A stretch of DNA of 64,000 nucleotides from contig NC_087249.1 in assembly GCF_037042905.1 (NCBI RefSeq), positions 11,342,001 to 11,406,000 of the forward strand, given 5' to 3'. Position numbers and translations under genes: made by a program. The notes under the pieces were generated by a model. The model had not been told where the DNA came from and searched no databases. It saw nothing but the letters and a program-made list of their open reading frames with translations. Positions within the stretch are counted from its first letter, which is position 1, and every line of letters starts with the position of its first letter. Positions 46,469 through 57,800 of the stretch are shown piece after piece. This stretch comes from Lytechinus pictus. Lineage: Eukaryota; Echinodermata; Echinoidea; Temnopleuroida; Toxopneustidae.

Positions 46469-46652
46469 AGGTGGGTGTTTCATAAAGCTGTTCTTAAGTT
46501 AAGAGCGAATTTAATAATGACTGGTGAACCTTTCTTACACGCTAAATAATCATTAATGAACATTTAATGGAGAAAATCATTAACCACAAGAAAGGATCAC
46601 CAGTCATTCTTAAAGTCACTCTTAACTTACAGGTTTATGAAAGGGCCCCCAG
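46469..46652. mobile_element. Fold-back MITE, GTTTCATAAAGCTGTT family, single copy
   Basis: Starts GGTGGGTGTTTCATAAAGC, has the GACTGGTGAACCTTTC and GAAAGGATCACCAGTC arms and ends GTTTATGAAAGGGCCCCC. It is closest in layout to the copies at 63671-64000, sharing AATGAACATTTAATGG with the last of them. Confidence 0.88.
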
Positions 46653-46671
46653 AAGTTAGTCTCTGGCCTTT

Positions 46672-46779
46672 TTGGTTGAAGTAGATTGAGATATTGGAAA
46701 AGTAGGGATTCAAACTCCCATTCTCACGATCATGACTCAAAACAATGCTCTACCAATTAACCACATGACCCTAAATAAT
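46672..46779 (-). mobile_element. tRNA-derived SINE fragment
   Basis: On the minus strand GTGGTTAATTGGTAGAGC (A-box side) and GGAGTTTGAATCCC (B-box) are at tRNA spacing, with an acceptor-like start GGGTCA. The arms do not pair well enough for a functional tRNA. Confidence 0.6.
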
Positions 46780-48282
46780 GCTGGTCATAAATGATACAAT
46801 TCAAATTATTTCCTTCAGTTCCTATTGCATAAAACCTGAGTTCCTCTCCATGAAATTAAAATGAAAAGAATGTTTATCAGGAAATTAATTTCCCATATCT
46901 GTTCTCTAAACATAGAACATGCAATTTTCATATGTTGTGTGTTAATACCTTAACTGAAGACCATAAATCTCATAGTATATACAGTTTAAATTTTTGACAA
47001 TGATTCTATGTTATTTCAACTTTGGTATAAATGTGCATTCGCGAATAAAATAACTTTCAACACACTAAATGGATTTAAAATGTAGATTATGACATAAAGA
47101 AAACAAAAACCTAAAGAAAGAGTTATTCTTGCTGGAAAAAGTAAACTGAGAAAATCAATTTAAAACAAGATTAATCAAAATCGTTTTAAAATAAGGGAGT
47201 TATGGAAGTTTTAAAAAATTGGGCAAAAATTTTCTATAGGGATCCTCAAAGTAGCCAATATGCATCAAAATGACTGATTTTGTAGAACTTTCCATTAGTG
47301 ATGTGGATTAAGTATTCTACTTTTTAATGACAATTGACATACATGTATTTTGTGCTCAGGAGAAGGCAAGATGCGACTTGAAAGATAAAACTTGAAGGTA
47401 AAATCAGAAAATTTGTGTCATAAACGAATAGAGAGTTGTCCACAAAATCACTCATTTTGAATCATGTTTGCCAATTTGAGGACCCAATAGAAAGTACAAC
47501 AATGACCTTCCAATCTTCCTTAAACATATTTTAATAAAACTTCTTTGATATTACTCGTCTCATTTTAGTCCCCAGAATGATTCTCTCCTTGAGATTTGCT
47601 TTCCCATAAACTCTTTTCTTGTGCAATAGTTTTTTTTTGGTAATATCAATACATATATTGAAGAAAAATACACAATCTATATATAATATGACAATTTTCT
47701 CATGAAACATTACAAGTCCATTTTCATAATGAAATTTACAACATGATTAACTATTCAACACCTGAGTTGTAGATAGATGTTGATTGATGTAATATATAAT
47801 TACTATATACAAGTGCAATACATTTACATAATTATACAAGTTATCTGTACAAACAAGTGCATTGATAAGAAAAGGCAAGGAATATTAAAAATATACAAGT
47901 GTTAGAAAATATAGTAAATATGGCTTGAATTTGGTGTACCATAAATATAAATAATAGTGTATAATATCAAATTTTCAAATCTATCTAAGATAAAGGCTAA
48001 TACTGGCAAATTATTATCTCTTTGCCATGTAGCATTGTAAATGATTAATATTCCATATATTGTAGTTTGTAATATATCATCATACAACAACAACGTGATT
48101 GTTCAAAGTAAGGTCACATGAGTATCGTGGCAGTCAGGGTGATAGCAAAAACTGTTACACAGAAGCTGGGTTGATGCTTGATCTGACAAATTGTGCAAAT
48201 AGCAGGGCTTTGGGGCACAAATTTTGCATCTTTATGTGGATATAGATGACTTTGAAAACAATGATTCTATCAATCAACCCTA
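46780..48282. other. AT-rich spacer
   Basis: Long AT-rich non-coding stretch. The minus ORF at 47902-48093 has no motif. No element ends were seen. Confidence 0.4.
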
Positions 48283-48345
48283 AAACCGCCGGGGGGGGGG
48301 GGGGGTGGGGGTTTGAATCAACCCCCCCCCCCCCTCTCAACATTT
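48283..48345. repeat. Poly-G / poly-C fold-back tract
   Basis: AAACCGCCG followed by G14-TG5 faces TTTGAATCAA and a C14 run about 10 bp later, so the tracts can pair. Similar poly-G-ended pieces occur throughout the window. Confidence 0.75.
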
Positions 48346-48549
48346 TCTACGACCATTCCACTGCACAAAATATTTCGACCGGGCCGCTCACTAACTATTT
48401 ATTTAAAAGTCTTGCACATCTTTTGAGACCAAATTTACGACACCCGGGTATGCAATTCAAAACTTATGCAACAATAGATAAGTGCATGTCAGACCCTACA
48501 TTGCTCCAAAACGTGATTTTGTGTGCAAAGTCAATATAAAATTGAGTTT

Positions 48550-49660
48550 TCTTATGTTCATAAAGATATGATTATTCTTTCTTTTATCCGCTGAAATTAA
48601 TTGATTTTACCATAGTTATGCTTCAAAAAGGTTCTGCTATAAATTTGGCAAAAAAACCCCCCAAAACAAAGGAAAACAATGCTTCAAGTTAGGCGGCTGA
48701 TCAATTATAGAAGGTCGTCTTATGCAGAGTCTCCTGTTTATCTATGTGTATATCAGCATTAATGGAAAAAAATAGGAATGTACATTCTTACAACCAAATA
48801 ATAAATGCTATACAATGTTAAAGACATAAATAGTACTCAAATACATATAAAAAATAAATATCTTCTTTTAACATGCCAATATACACAACAGAGCATATTT
48901 GTGATAATTAATTTCAAAACGACTTTGTTCCTCTCCTACGATGTGACAAAGGATAAAGCATTCCCAGATGTAGATGCCGTTTCGCAAATTTCATGAAATG
49001 CATAAATTTCAGCTGAATGATTGTTATCAGAATGGTAGCTGTGAATTATGTTGCAATAGATCGACCAACCGACAGACAGATAGAAGAACAATGGAAAAGC
49101 AATCATAACTTTAGAAAGATTTATATTTGAATGATAAAGACCTCCTTTAAATAGCACACATTGCACATACACTGTAGCACAACTTCTTGTCCAAATTAAT
49201 TTATTAGAGAAAAAAATATAAACTGAAATGCTTCACTTCTCAAAAATGACCATATCTGGCATTTTAGGACCAAAATGACAGTCTCATTTCGTATATAGAA
49301 AATAGTTAAATTGAATAACTGAAAGATGGGGAAATTCCTGAATTTTGTTCAAATCAAGGCTTAGAACAAATCTCCACATAAAATGCAGTCACAGGGTCAA
49401 CCAAGGTGAATCTCAATCTCTTGTTTCTTCCTTTCCAATTTTGAGTCTTTCAGTAGTCTATCAAGGGTCTATCGATGTCTATAAATGGGGACCTAATCTG
49501 AACCGTCTTGGAAAGGTCAGGAGAGAAGCAGGCTTGCCAACAATGGAATTTTTTGTGCTTTGCAAAGAATCCAGTACTGAACATCAATTACTATAACAAT
49601 ACCAACATGCTTTATTATATAGTGCATATCACTGCCAAATGCGTCCCTATGCACTCAATT
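48550..49660. other. AT-rich spacer
   Basis: No gene or element end was recognised. ORFs at 48805-48996, 48936-49172 and 49345-49596 lack motifs. Confidence 0.4.
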
Positions 49661-49667
49661 GGATATT

Positions 49668-49865
49668 ATTAGCCCGCTGACTCTTACAGCGCGGTGGCAT
49701 TTCAAGGAATAAATTCCTGTCAGGTACCCATTCACCTCACCTGGGTTGAGTGCAGCACAATGTGGATAAATTTCTTGCCGAAGGAAATCACGCCAAGGCT
49801 GGGATTCGAACCCACGACCCTCTGTTTCAAAGTCAGAAGACCAATCCACTGGGCCACAATGCTCC
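49668..49865 (-). mobile_element. tRNA-derived SINE
   Basis: On the minus strand it runs from GTGGCCCAGTGGATTGGTC (A-box region) to GTGGGTTCGAATCCCAGCC (B-box) and a body with CTTCGGCAAGAAATTTATC, CACTCAACCCAGGTG and GGGTACCTG. The body words resemble those of the SINE at 1256 (GGCAAGGCATTAATTC, CGACCCAGGTG, GGGTACCTGGTAGGA), so they are related. The ORFs across it are SINE translation. Confidence 0.85.
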
Positions 49866-50032
49866 TGGGGAGCAGTTCATCAAAAATTTTGTCCGACAAG
49901 TTGTCAGATCTGACATTTTTCCTTGACTCTGATAGGCTGAGAAGCATTGTACTATAGTAACTTTCGGATAAAATGGGACTTGTTAGACAAAACGTCCATT
50001 ATGTCCTTTCAAGAAAGGCTTCCCAGATCAGC
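49866..50032. mobile_element. Fold-back MITE, TCCGACAAG family
   Basis: GGGAGCAGTTCATCAAAAAT, TGTCCGACAAGTTGTCAG and GATAAAATGGGACTTGTTAG match the right-hand member of the pair at 62246-62566. It directly abuts the SINE at 49668-49865. Confidence 0.85.
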
Positions 50033-50165
50033 GCTGGAGGCAGTCCACTCTATCCTCTTTGACGATATCAATAATCCATGTTTTCAACATATTGTTCACT
50101 TCCAAAAAGAGGAGATTTAACATCACACGATGGTACATATAGTCATCAGCACACATAATAGCAAG

Positions 50166-50345
50166 CAAAAGCTCGGTCGGTAGAGGGGGGTAGGGGGTTG
50201 TATTTCTGTGACCTGGGTTCGATTCCCCCACTTGGTTCTAAAGTACCCATTGGTAGGGCATTTAAATCCTCATTACCAGGTCCCTCAGAGAGGACCTCAG
50301 TCCTCTGTTTGTTTGCTTACAAACATTCATGCTTTCTTTAATAGC
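50166..50345 (+). mobile_element. tRNA-derived SINE, second type
   Basis: GCTCGGTCGGTAGAG (A-box) and ACCTGGGTTCGATTCCCCC (B-box) are at tRNA spacing. The body GTACCCATTGGTAGGGCA, CCTCATTACCAGG, CCTCAGAGAGGACC differs from the other SINE type. No poly-A tail is visible. Confidence 0.75.
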
Positions 50346-50363
50346 AATCGGGTAAAAAATCAC

Positions 50364-50998
50364 TAGCACTACCGTAAGGGCACTAGTATTCAACCCGTTT
50401 GGAGAGTTTCCTCAAATATATAGAAATATAGAATTTACCTGAATTTCAGACCCGTCTTATTTCCAAGAGCAAATGCTGGTTATTCTTTTTCCGTTATTTT
50501 TTTCTTCAACCAGTTGACTGTGTGCGCGGGCGATCGAATTATACGGCGACGGATTTTGGTTCTAGTATTCAACCCGTCGGTACTAGTATTCAACCTAGCG
50601 ATGAAAGATGGCCCTGTCTCTCAATCTGCCCTTGTCCCATCCGACTATGGACAAGACCATTTGAGATGAGACCAAACAGGGAATTAATCAAAGCCAGAGA
50701 CTTACATAGATCTAGATCTAATTTAGCAATCTAAACCCTTTTGAGATTTGCTATCAATCCTCACTAGGTTGAATACTAGTACCATTCAGTGCAAAAGGCC
50801 ATCGCTGCATAATTCGATCCTCCGCGCATACAGTCGACAGATTGACAAAGAAAATATCGACAACAGATTACCCTGGAAATAACAAAGGTATGAAATTAAG
50901 ATAAATTCCCTATTTCTAAATATTTTGGGGAATATGTCAAAATCTTTGAATTATGCCGGGTTGAATACTAGTACCCATACGGTACTAGTTCATTTCAT
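50364..50998. mobile_element. TIR element with four ACTAGTATTCAACC words in dyad order
   Basis: CACTACCGTAAGGGCACTAG at the left faces GTACCCATACGGTACTAG at the right. ACTAGTATTCAACC or a near variant occurs in plus sense near 50382, 50562 and 50580, and in the complementary sense near 50763 and 50957. The arrangement is therefore symmetrical at two levels. No transposase is present. Confidence 0.75.
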
Positions 50999-51132
50999 TT
51001 TGTCCATATATGAAAACTCATTTGGTTATTTAATCTATTTCTTCCTTTGCTGTGCTTCACAATGAAAGTAGTACGACCAACAATGGTTGCGACCCTGATC
51101 GACTCCTGGGGCAGTTCACCTTACACTCGATG

Positions 51133-51570
51133 ACGATGATAGTAATCAATAGTCCATGCTTTCAAGCATCTGTTCATCTTTGATGAAGAGGGAAATGAAC
51201 CAGACAGACCAGGCATTGCTGACCAAGTCTCTCAGTCGCACAACCTGGGGTGACAGAGCCTTCGAAATCTCTGGACCAAAGCTGTGGAATAGCCTTGCCC
51301 GATTTATCAGGAGAGCAGAGCTTACCCAATCAACTTTTGAGTCTTGCCAGAAGACCGATTTGTTCCCCACTCCAATGGCAACATCATTGCAAGGATAACA
51401 TAATTGTAGCACTACTAGGACAGTATTTGAACTGAGTGATGCTTCTAAGCACTGTTTGAAGACTTTGAAATTGGTGAGACATTTCCTATTTATGAGCCAG
51501 CACAATGAGCGTCCAGCAGAGGCGGATATCGGCGCTGTACAAGAACCCGTCATCATCATCATCACCAATG
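51133..51570 (+). pseudogene. Non-LTR retrotransposon ORF2 C-terminal fragment
   Basis: Frame 51156-51398 reads LTKSLSRTTWGDRAFEISG and PKLWNSLARFIRRAELTQST, then FESCQKTDLF. The motif 'R(T)xWGDRaFxvaGPKLWNSLP...FKxxLKTxLF' is typical of the end of RTE/CR1-type reverse transcriptase proteins. A frame shift follows. The 3' end has GCGCTGTACAAG and a (CAT)n tail at 51551-51565. It is a dead 5'-truncated copy, about 280 bp beyond the MCTP 3' end. Confidence 0.85.
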
Positions 51571-51843
51571 CATGGGGCAGTCTTCAGCTCAGATACAAGT
51601 AGTAGCAAGAGAATCTACATTTCATTTTCTCCAAATATGAAAAGCCACTTGGTTATTTCTTCTTTTTAGGAGAGTCCGTTCTTGATAGTTCAGGCCTGAG
51701 CTCTCGATACTGTTTCTGTTTGACAAAGCAAAAATACATAAATATAAAGAAAAATAACGAAAAATGAAAGAGGTTGGAAAAATTTGAAACCATACTCTAG
51801 AACCTGCTGATGCCAAGATATTGTCAATAAAGTGTTTCTAATA

Positions 51844-54800
51844 TCAGCCCCTTTTCACTGACACATGAAGAATTCCTTCCTTCTCTTTGTCGGACTCAAC
51901 CTTCGTAAAATCGATCAGTTAGAGGAAGGAAATTTACAGACCCCAGGGGGGGGGGGGGGTGGTGTTTCATAAAGATTTAAGTATGATTTAGAGTCCCACT
52001 TAAAATGACCGCATTGGTCAGATCATGCCATGAGGATGCGCACTACTGTGTATTAATCAATAAGATCACGCATTGCATATCATGTATGCATCGGCATGTA
52101 AGTGCGACTCTAAGTCAAACTTAAATCTTTGTGAAACACCACACAGGATAATTAGAATGCATGAGTTTTTCATGTCTTCTATATGGGATTTTGCCTAAAA
52201 TCTACGACAATTCTGCAACAAATTCACCTGCATTTCGAGATAAGAAATATATGGCACTGTTGGAATTAAAATCATTATTCTAAATGCAAGCCCCCATGCC
52301 CTTGATTTTCTTCATTGTATTATGATAACAAACTGCAATATAAGTATAAAGCTAATGAAATCATTCCATTTGATTAGCCTATAGTAAAATTGTTAAAAGA
52401 AATTGTGCATTTGTTATTGTAATATGTTTTCATGAAACAGGAAGAGCACGCTGCAAAGCCAAAGCATAACAAAATAAATATAAAGGAAAGGGGGGGGGGG
52501 GTGGGAGGAAACAAGAGCAGAATGTACATGTAACCAAAACCTATGCATTCCTTATGAATATACTGAGGCAGCACCAAGATTTTTAACGTGGCGATGGGGA
52601 AGGGGAGGGGACGGCAAGGGCTACATTTACAAATTACTCTACAGGCTTTTCATTCATTTTTCAAAATTTTGTAGGTGGGGGATAAATGCCCCCCCCCCCC
52701 TCAGTGCTGCCACTGTGAATATATGGGAATTTAGGATACTTACGAGTTGTGTATCTGAGGGAAGTCTTGAAAGGAAGTCCAATAGTTCATTGTTTGGAAT
52801 GGCATGAGGCTTTCGAATCTTCTTGGTGAACTTGTTGATACCTATCAAAAGAAAATAAATAAAAAAGTTAAATATCTCCGGTTGCATGTTACGTTTTCAG
52901 GCTATATAAATGTACATTCTGATTGATACACATCTCTAAATAACCTCAAACATTCTTTATCTTTATTTTGATTAAAAAAACCAAAACACCCCTGCCCCCA
53001 TGTTGCAATATTGAATTTCATATCATTTCCTTATCAATGCTATATCATTCCTTATCATTTTTTTCTTCATTAACTCCTTTCCAATAAATATCATTTACCC
53101 CCTATTTATCACCACTTATTACAACTACAAAGAGTGAGACGGCATATTGTGTTCTTGAGTCAAAAGTCTAAGTTGCAACCCTTTCTCAAAGTAGATTTAA
53201 AAGCGTAAATCAGCAATCGCCTCTCCAACTCAGATATTACAAATATCCACTTTCCTTCACTCTTCTTAAATCCTGATAAAGAGCAAAGATTTTTTTTTTG
53301 TCCGACAACTATCCTTGATTTTGATAGGCTGAGAAACACAGTTCCTAAGATAACTGTCGATTCAAACAGGACTTGTTGGATAAAGTCCTTTCATAAAATG
53401 CTTCCATCATGAAGAGCAGAGAATGAGTGATTGAAAAGTTGAGACAGCTTTTAAAAAAGTAATTTTTTTGGTGACATGACATTTTCTCCTGTGACAATTG
53501 CTCCAGGCTTTATTTTGTCTAAGATTTTGTGTTACGGTTATGGTTGCAATAGGGTTTTGTGTTAATAGATTTAGGGTTAGATTCAGGGTTGAGTATAGCG
53601 TTAAATCTAGGGCTAAATTTAGTCATTCCATTAGAGTGCGGAATTTATCGTGGAGTAATTGTCGCCAGAGCAAATGTCATGGGAGTCAATATCCGAAAGA
53701 TTACCCGACATTTCTTTTTGAGGACTATCTACCTCTCTCTCTCTTTCTCACTCTTACACGGTGAAAACCTAGTCTGACCACCATGCTTCCTGTCAAAGCT
53801 CATATTAAGAGTGTGACCGTATTGGAATTTTGAGAATCAATGTCATAATGACTGGTTATTTGAAATTAACTATTTTTCACTTACCCCATGCAAGAATGAG
53901 ATATCTAAGAGGTATAAAGTAGAGTACGATAGTCACTATAAATAGGACTATGATAGCCAGATAGGATAACCAAGGTACGGTGAAGTTGAAGGTGCTGAAG
54001 AAAAAAGGAAAAACAAAAATATAATGTTAGCAGGTTGTAGCTCAGTAAACTTGAAAATTTGGGTAAAGATTAAGAGAAAATGAAATAGACTTGTAAGGGG
54101 TGTCCCGCTATCATGATGTGAAAGCCTGGTCTATCCTGATCATTAGATCGGAAGAGAATATGGGATGGGTTGGTTGATTTGGGAGCATCTTAGCAACAAA
54201 TTTTGAGGACAGGGCAAAAGTGGGCTACAAATCAAACCACCAAGAAGTTTTGATCATGTCAACTATCCTTGGCAACCTTTCTGGTCAGAAAACACCATGT
54301 TTTGTTCGGAAATCGCTGTGTACATGTAGAATTAAGTAAAAAAGCACTCTTAGTATTAAAGCCCAACTGAACATATTCACATAAAAGCTGCGCTATACAA
54401 ATTTATGAGTATTAATATCATCATTGTATTTTGTTTAAACAGTCCATGATAATCTGCCAATACTTACTTCTTGACTCGCTCTCCAAGGCATGCTACTTGA
54501 TCGAGGGTGTTCTGTATCGTCTGACAAACCCTCTCTATCGCTTGTAACTTCTCCTTGAAACTTCTTTTACTCTCCTGGAATTAGAGGAAAAAAGGGAGAT
54601 GTTTAATTGCTTTCTTTGATCAATGTATCTCAGGCGGCTTTGAGAGTAAAGTTCCAATTCTTTGAAGTCCCCTGTACCCGCAGGATTTAAGGTTTGAAAT
54701 ATTTGGCTGCCGCATCCAGAAGAAAGAGATTACATGCTGAATATTTCAATTAGGCTGAGAGTAAAAAGCAAAGATTCAAAGTGATTTGAAACTGCCATCA

Positions 54801-57800
54801 ACTTTTACCCATGAACTCTGGTTTAAAACAAGCAACGGACTGAAGCCAAAACATTTTAAATTTTTTAATATTTCCTATATTTACAATGCTATTTTCTCAA
54901 TTTTATTGAAATGCTGAAGAAACTATTCTAGTGATCACTCCCAGATAGTTACAATGTATCAATGAACTGAGTGCTTGATGTACCAAACGGAAATCTTCTT
55001 TTAGATATTTGTATCACATTTGGCATTCGACTTTGGAGGTCAGAACAAGTAAAAGTAACACTACCATTAATGAGGTCCAGGGCCCCATCTTACAAAGAGT
55101 GACGACTGATCCAATCAACCATAATAATGGAGAGCCAGCAACGGCATCATCAAAAAAGCATGTTAGTTCCACATATTTTCGAGATATATTGTATATTCAT
55201 ACATTCCATAGTTTTCTTGAAAGTTCAGTGTGGTCCTCTTTGTTTACACATAGGATATTGTGCAAATTTTTTGTCAGAAAAATTATGACAGTGGTGGATT
55301 TCCAGAAAGCTGAGATTGCTTGGACCAACCGTTAGTCTTTGTAAAACGGCGCCCACGTCTATAATCAACTGAAATGCAAAAGCATCATTTCTCTTTGCTA
55401 TAGGCCTCATGAATCATCTTCGAAAAAAATGAATAATTTATACACATTTGGGGATATTTTCTATAATTTGAAGCCTGAAAACATTAATTTCTTGGCAAAA
55501 GAAAGGTTTGTTTGCTTCCTTCCGTCATTTCCCAATTCTTTATTTGAGCAGAATGTGTTCAAATATGTCATTTTCAAAATTCTTTATTTGCATTACAAAA
55601 GAAATCATATGATGTATTAAAATGAATGCATATATAACAAGTTGATACACTGTTAAAATACATGTACATGTATAAGAAATGAGAAACACTGAAAAGCTGA
55701 AAGGAAAGGCATGTTAAGGGGAGAAAATATAGTAAATATACATTTAAAAAAAAAAAAAAAAAAAATCAATGTGATTCATATTAGATGCATATAACTTCAT
55801 ATAAAAATATTTAAAATGCAACATAGTATTGTTTTAGTTTGCATATATCCTTATATAGATACATGTATATAAAGTAACTACATTATATCATGCAATCTTA
55901 TAATTAAATAACAATATTATTATGTACATATACAGTATCTCCAATTCAATATCTTGTCAGCATTCATTATGTCAAATACGAATCTCGTTGACAAGTTGTA
56001 GAAATGAAAATTCTTGGTGTGAAGACATATGAACTTGTATTTCTAATAAATGCAGTGTGTACAAATATCCAATAAGTCAGTTTTACAGTAAAAATATGCC
56101 TCTGTAATTTAAATGATCAATATAATTATGTTAAATGCCTAAATTCTTCTAAACTCTTCATCTAATTTTGAAGGTGTCATGTTATCTAACTCTATGCAAT
56201 AGTATAGCTACAAGGGAAAATCAACATGCACTGTTTAGCTGAGAAGAATTCTAACTTCTCATTTTTTAAATGCTATTGATGAAAAGAGAGGCTTGAAAAC
56301 AGAGAAGATAGAATAAGCTATTAATACTATAATAATCGCTACCATACAATGCATATAATATATACATGCTATATCTATACTAGTATAAATCTACACTACG
56401 CTATAATTATAATGTGGATGAGAAAAAAAATACAAAGTATTTCAACTTTATTGAGCAGAGACTGCAAAAAACCCTTATTTTCTTAAAATGAACATAATTT
56501 ATGTTACCAATTATAAATGTATAGAAGAATGTGATGGTGGTAGAATTAACTAGGACTACAGTTTTGGTAAGACCATGAACATGATCAATTTGCACTAGTG
56601 TAGCTCCATTTAAGAAATATATTGATATACTCTTCCAAGTCGGGAGAATAGAAAATCTAATAATCCCACATATCTTTGCCTGAAGACATACAATCTGTCA
56701 CTATATAAAGTCAGTTTTGAATCGTTATTCATTTCAATACCAATACCAATATTGTAAATGAGCGTCGACCTGTAGTGTAGAGCATACATGTATTTGAATA
56801 TTCCAAGTACAGGTAACTTTCCCAATGAAGTCAAATCTTTTGGGAATATGCTTTCTAATCTTCATAAGACCACCAAGGGCGTAGGCTCGATTGGGGGGGG
56901 GGGGGGGGTGCAATGGGTGCACGTGCACCCTCCCACTGAGGTAGAGGAGTTCGGGCACTGGCAAGCAAAACAAAATTTGTACCCCTTCTGCTTTCAATAG
57001 CTGATTTTCCAAAGTTTATTTCCACCTCCCCAAGATGTGCCACAACCATACCACTTTATTAGTTCTACCTCGATCCCCATGGTGTGCACCTTCCCCATGC
57101 TCAAACCAGGCTACGCCCGTGACCACAGAAATCTGTTTGACTTTATTAGAGAAAATCGACATAGAAATTAGATACATGTTTAGAATAATCTGGTCTTAGA
57201 ATAGCTTTGACTTGGGCAAACATTCAACTTATGGACGGTTGATGCAAGTTACCTACTGCAGGCAATAGTGTACATGTACATGTAAATGCATATACATTGT
57301 ATTGAAGATATAACTAACCACGGGCTGGTTAGGATACAGTATGGTGAAACAAATGCAATATTCAGATGTGTAAAGAAATAAGGAATGCACGTTTACTGAG
57401 TTATATCATGAAATGAAGAAATGCAAAGTTCACATAATCAAAAAGGAAACTGTCATGGTCACACAGACTACAACTAATTCAAATTTAAGCAATAAAGGGG
57501 CACACAGCAAACCGACACTTACCGTCTTCTTTTCCTTTTTCTATTGATATGCACAAGGGGTGACAATTTTCAAAATTGTGGTGGGTTGGTGGTGGTAGTG
57601 GATGGGTAGTAGAAGGGAGTAAATAAAGGAAGAGGGTGGGGGGAGGAGGAGGGGGTAAGGGGTAAGGGGTGAAACATCAAATGGGTAGCAGAAGATTGTG
57701 AGATTAAGAGAATGAGGGTACATGTATATGTGTTTATCGGGACAGGTGGAAAATATTGTTTAGAGTTTGTGGTACAGGGGTTGCATGATTTTGTGATTAT

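Noticed and set aside
49732-49947. Minus ORF with VAQWIGLLTLKQRVVGSNPS.
   Set aside because: This peptide is the well-known conceptual translation of a tRNA-derived SINE head (A-box to B-box), not a protein gene.
50166-50236. Possible functional tRNA gene.
   Set aside because: The A- and B-boxes are present, but the acceptor and anticodon stems do not pair and a SINE body follows.
51146-51568. Minus ORF of 140 codons.
   Set aside because: It is antisense to the recognisable reverse-transcriptase C-terminal fragment on the plus strand.
53540-53620. TTAGGGTT words suggesting an interstitial telomere repeat (also near 41175).
   Set aside because: The words are irregular, separated by unrelated bases and shared by both copies of an intronic MITE family, so they belong to that element.
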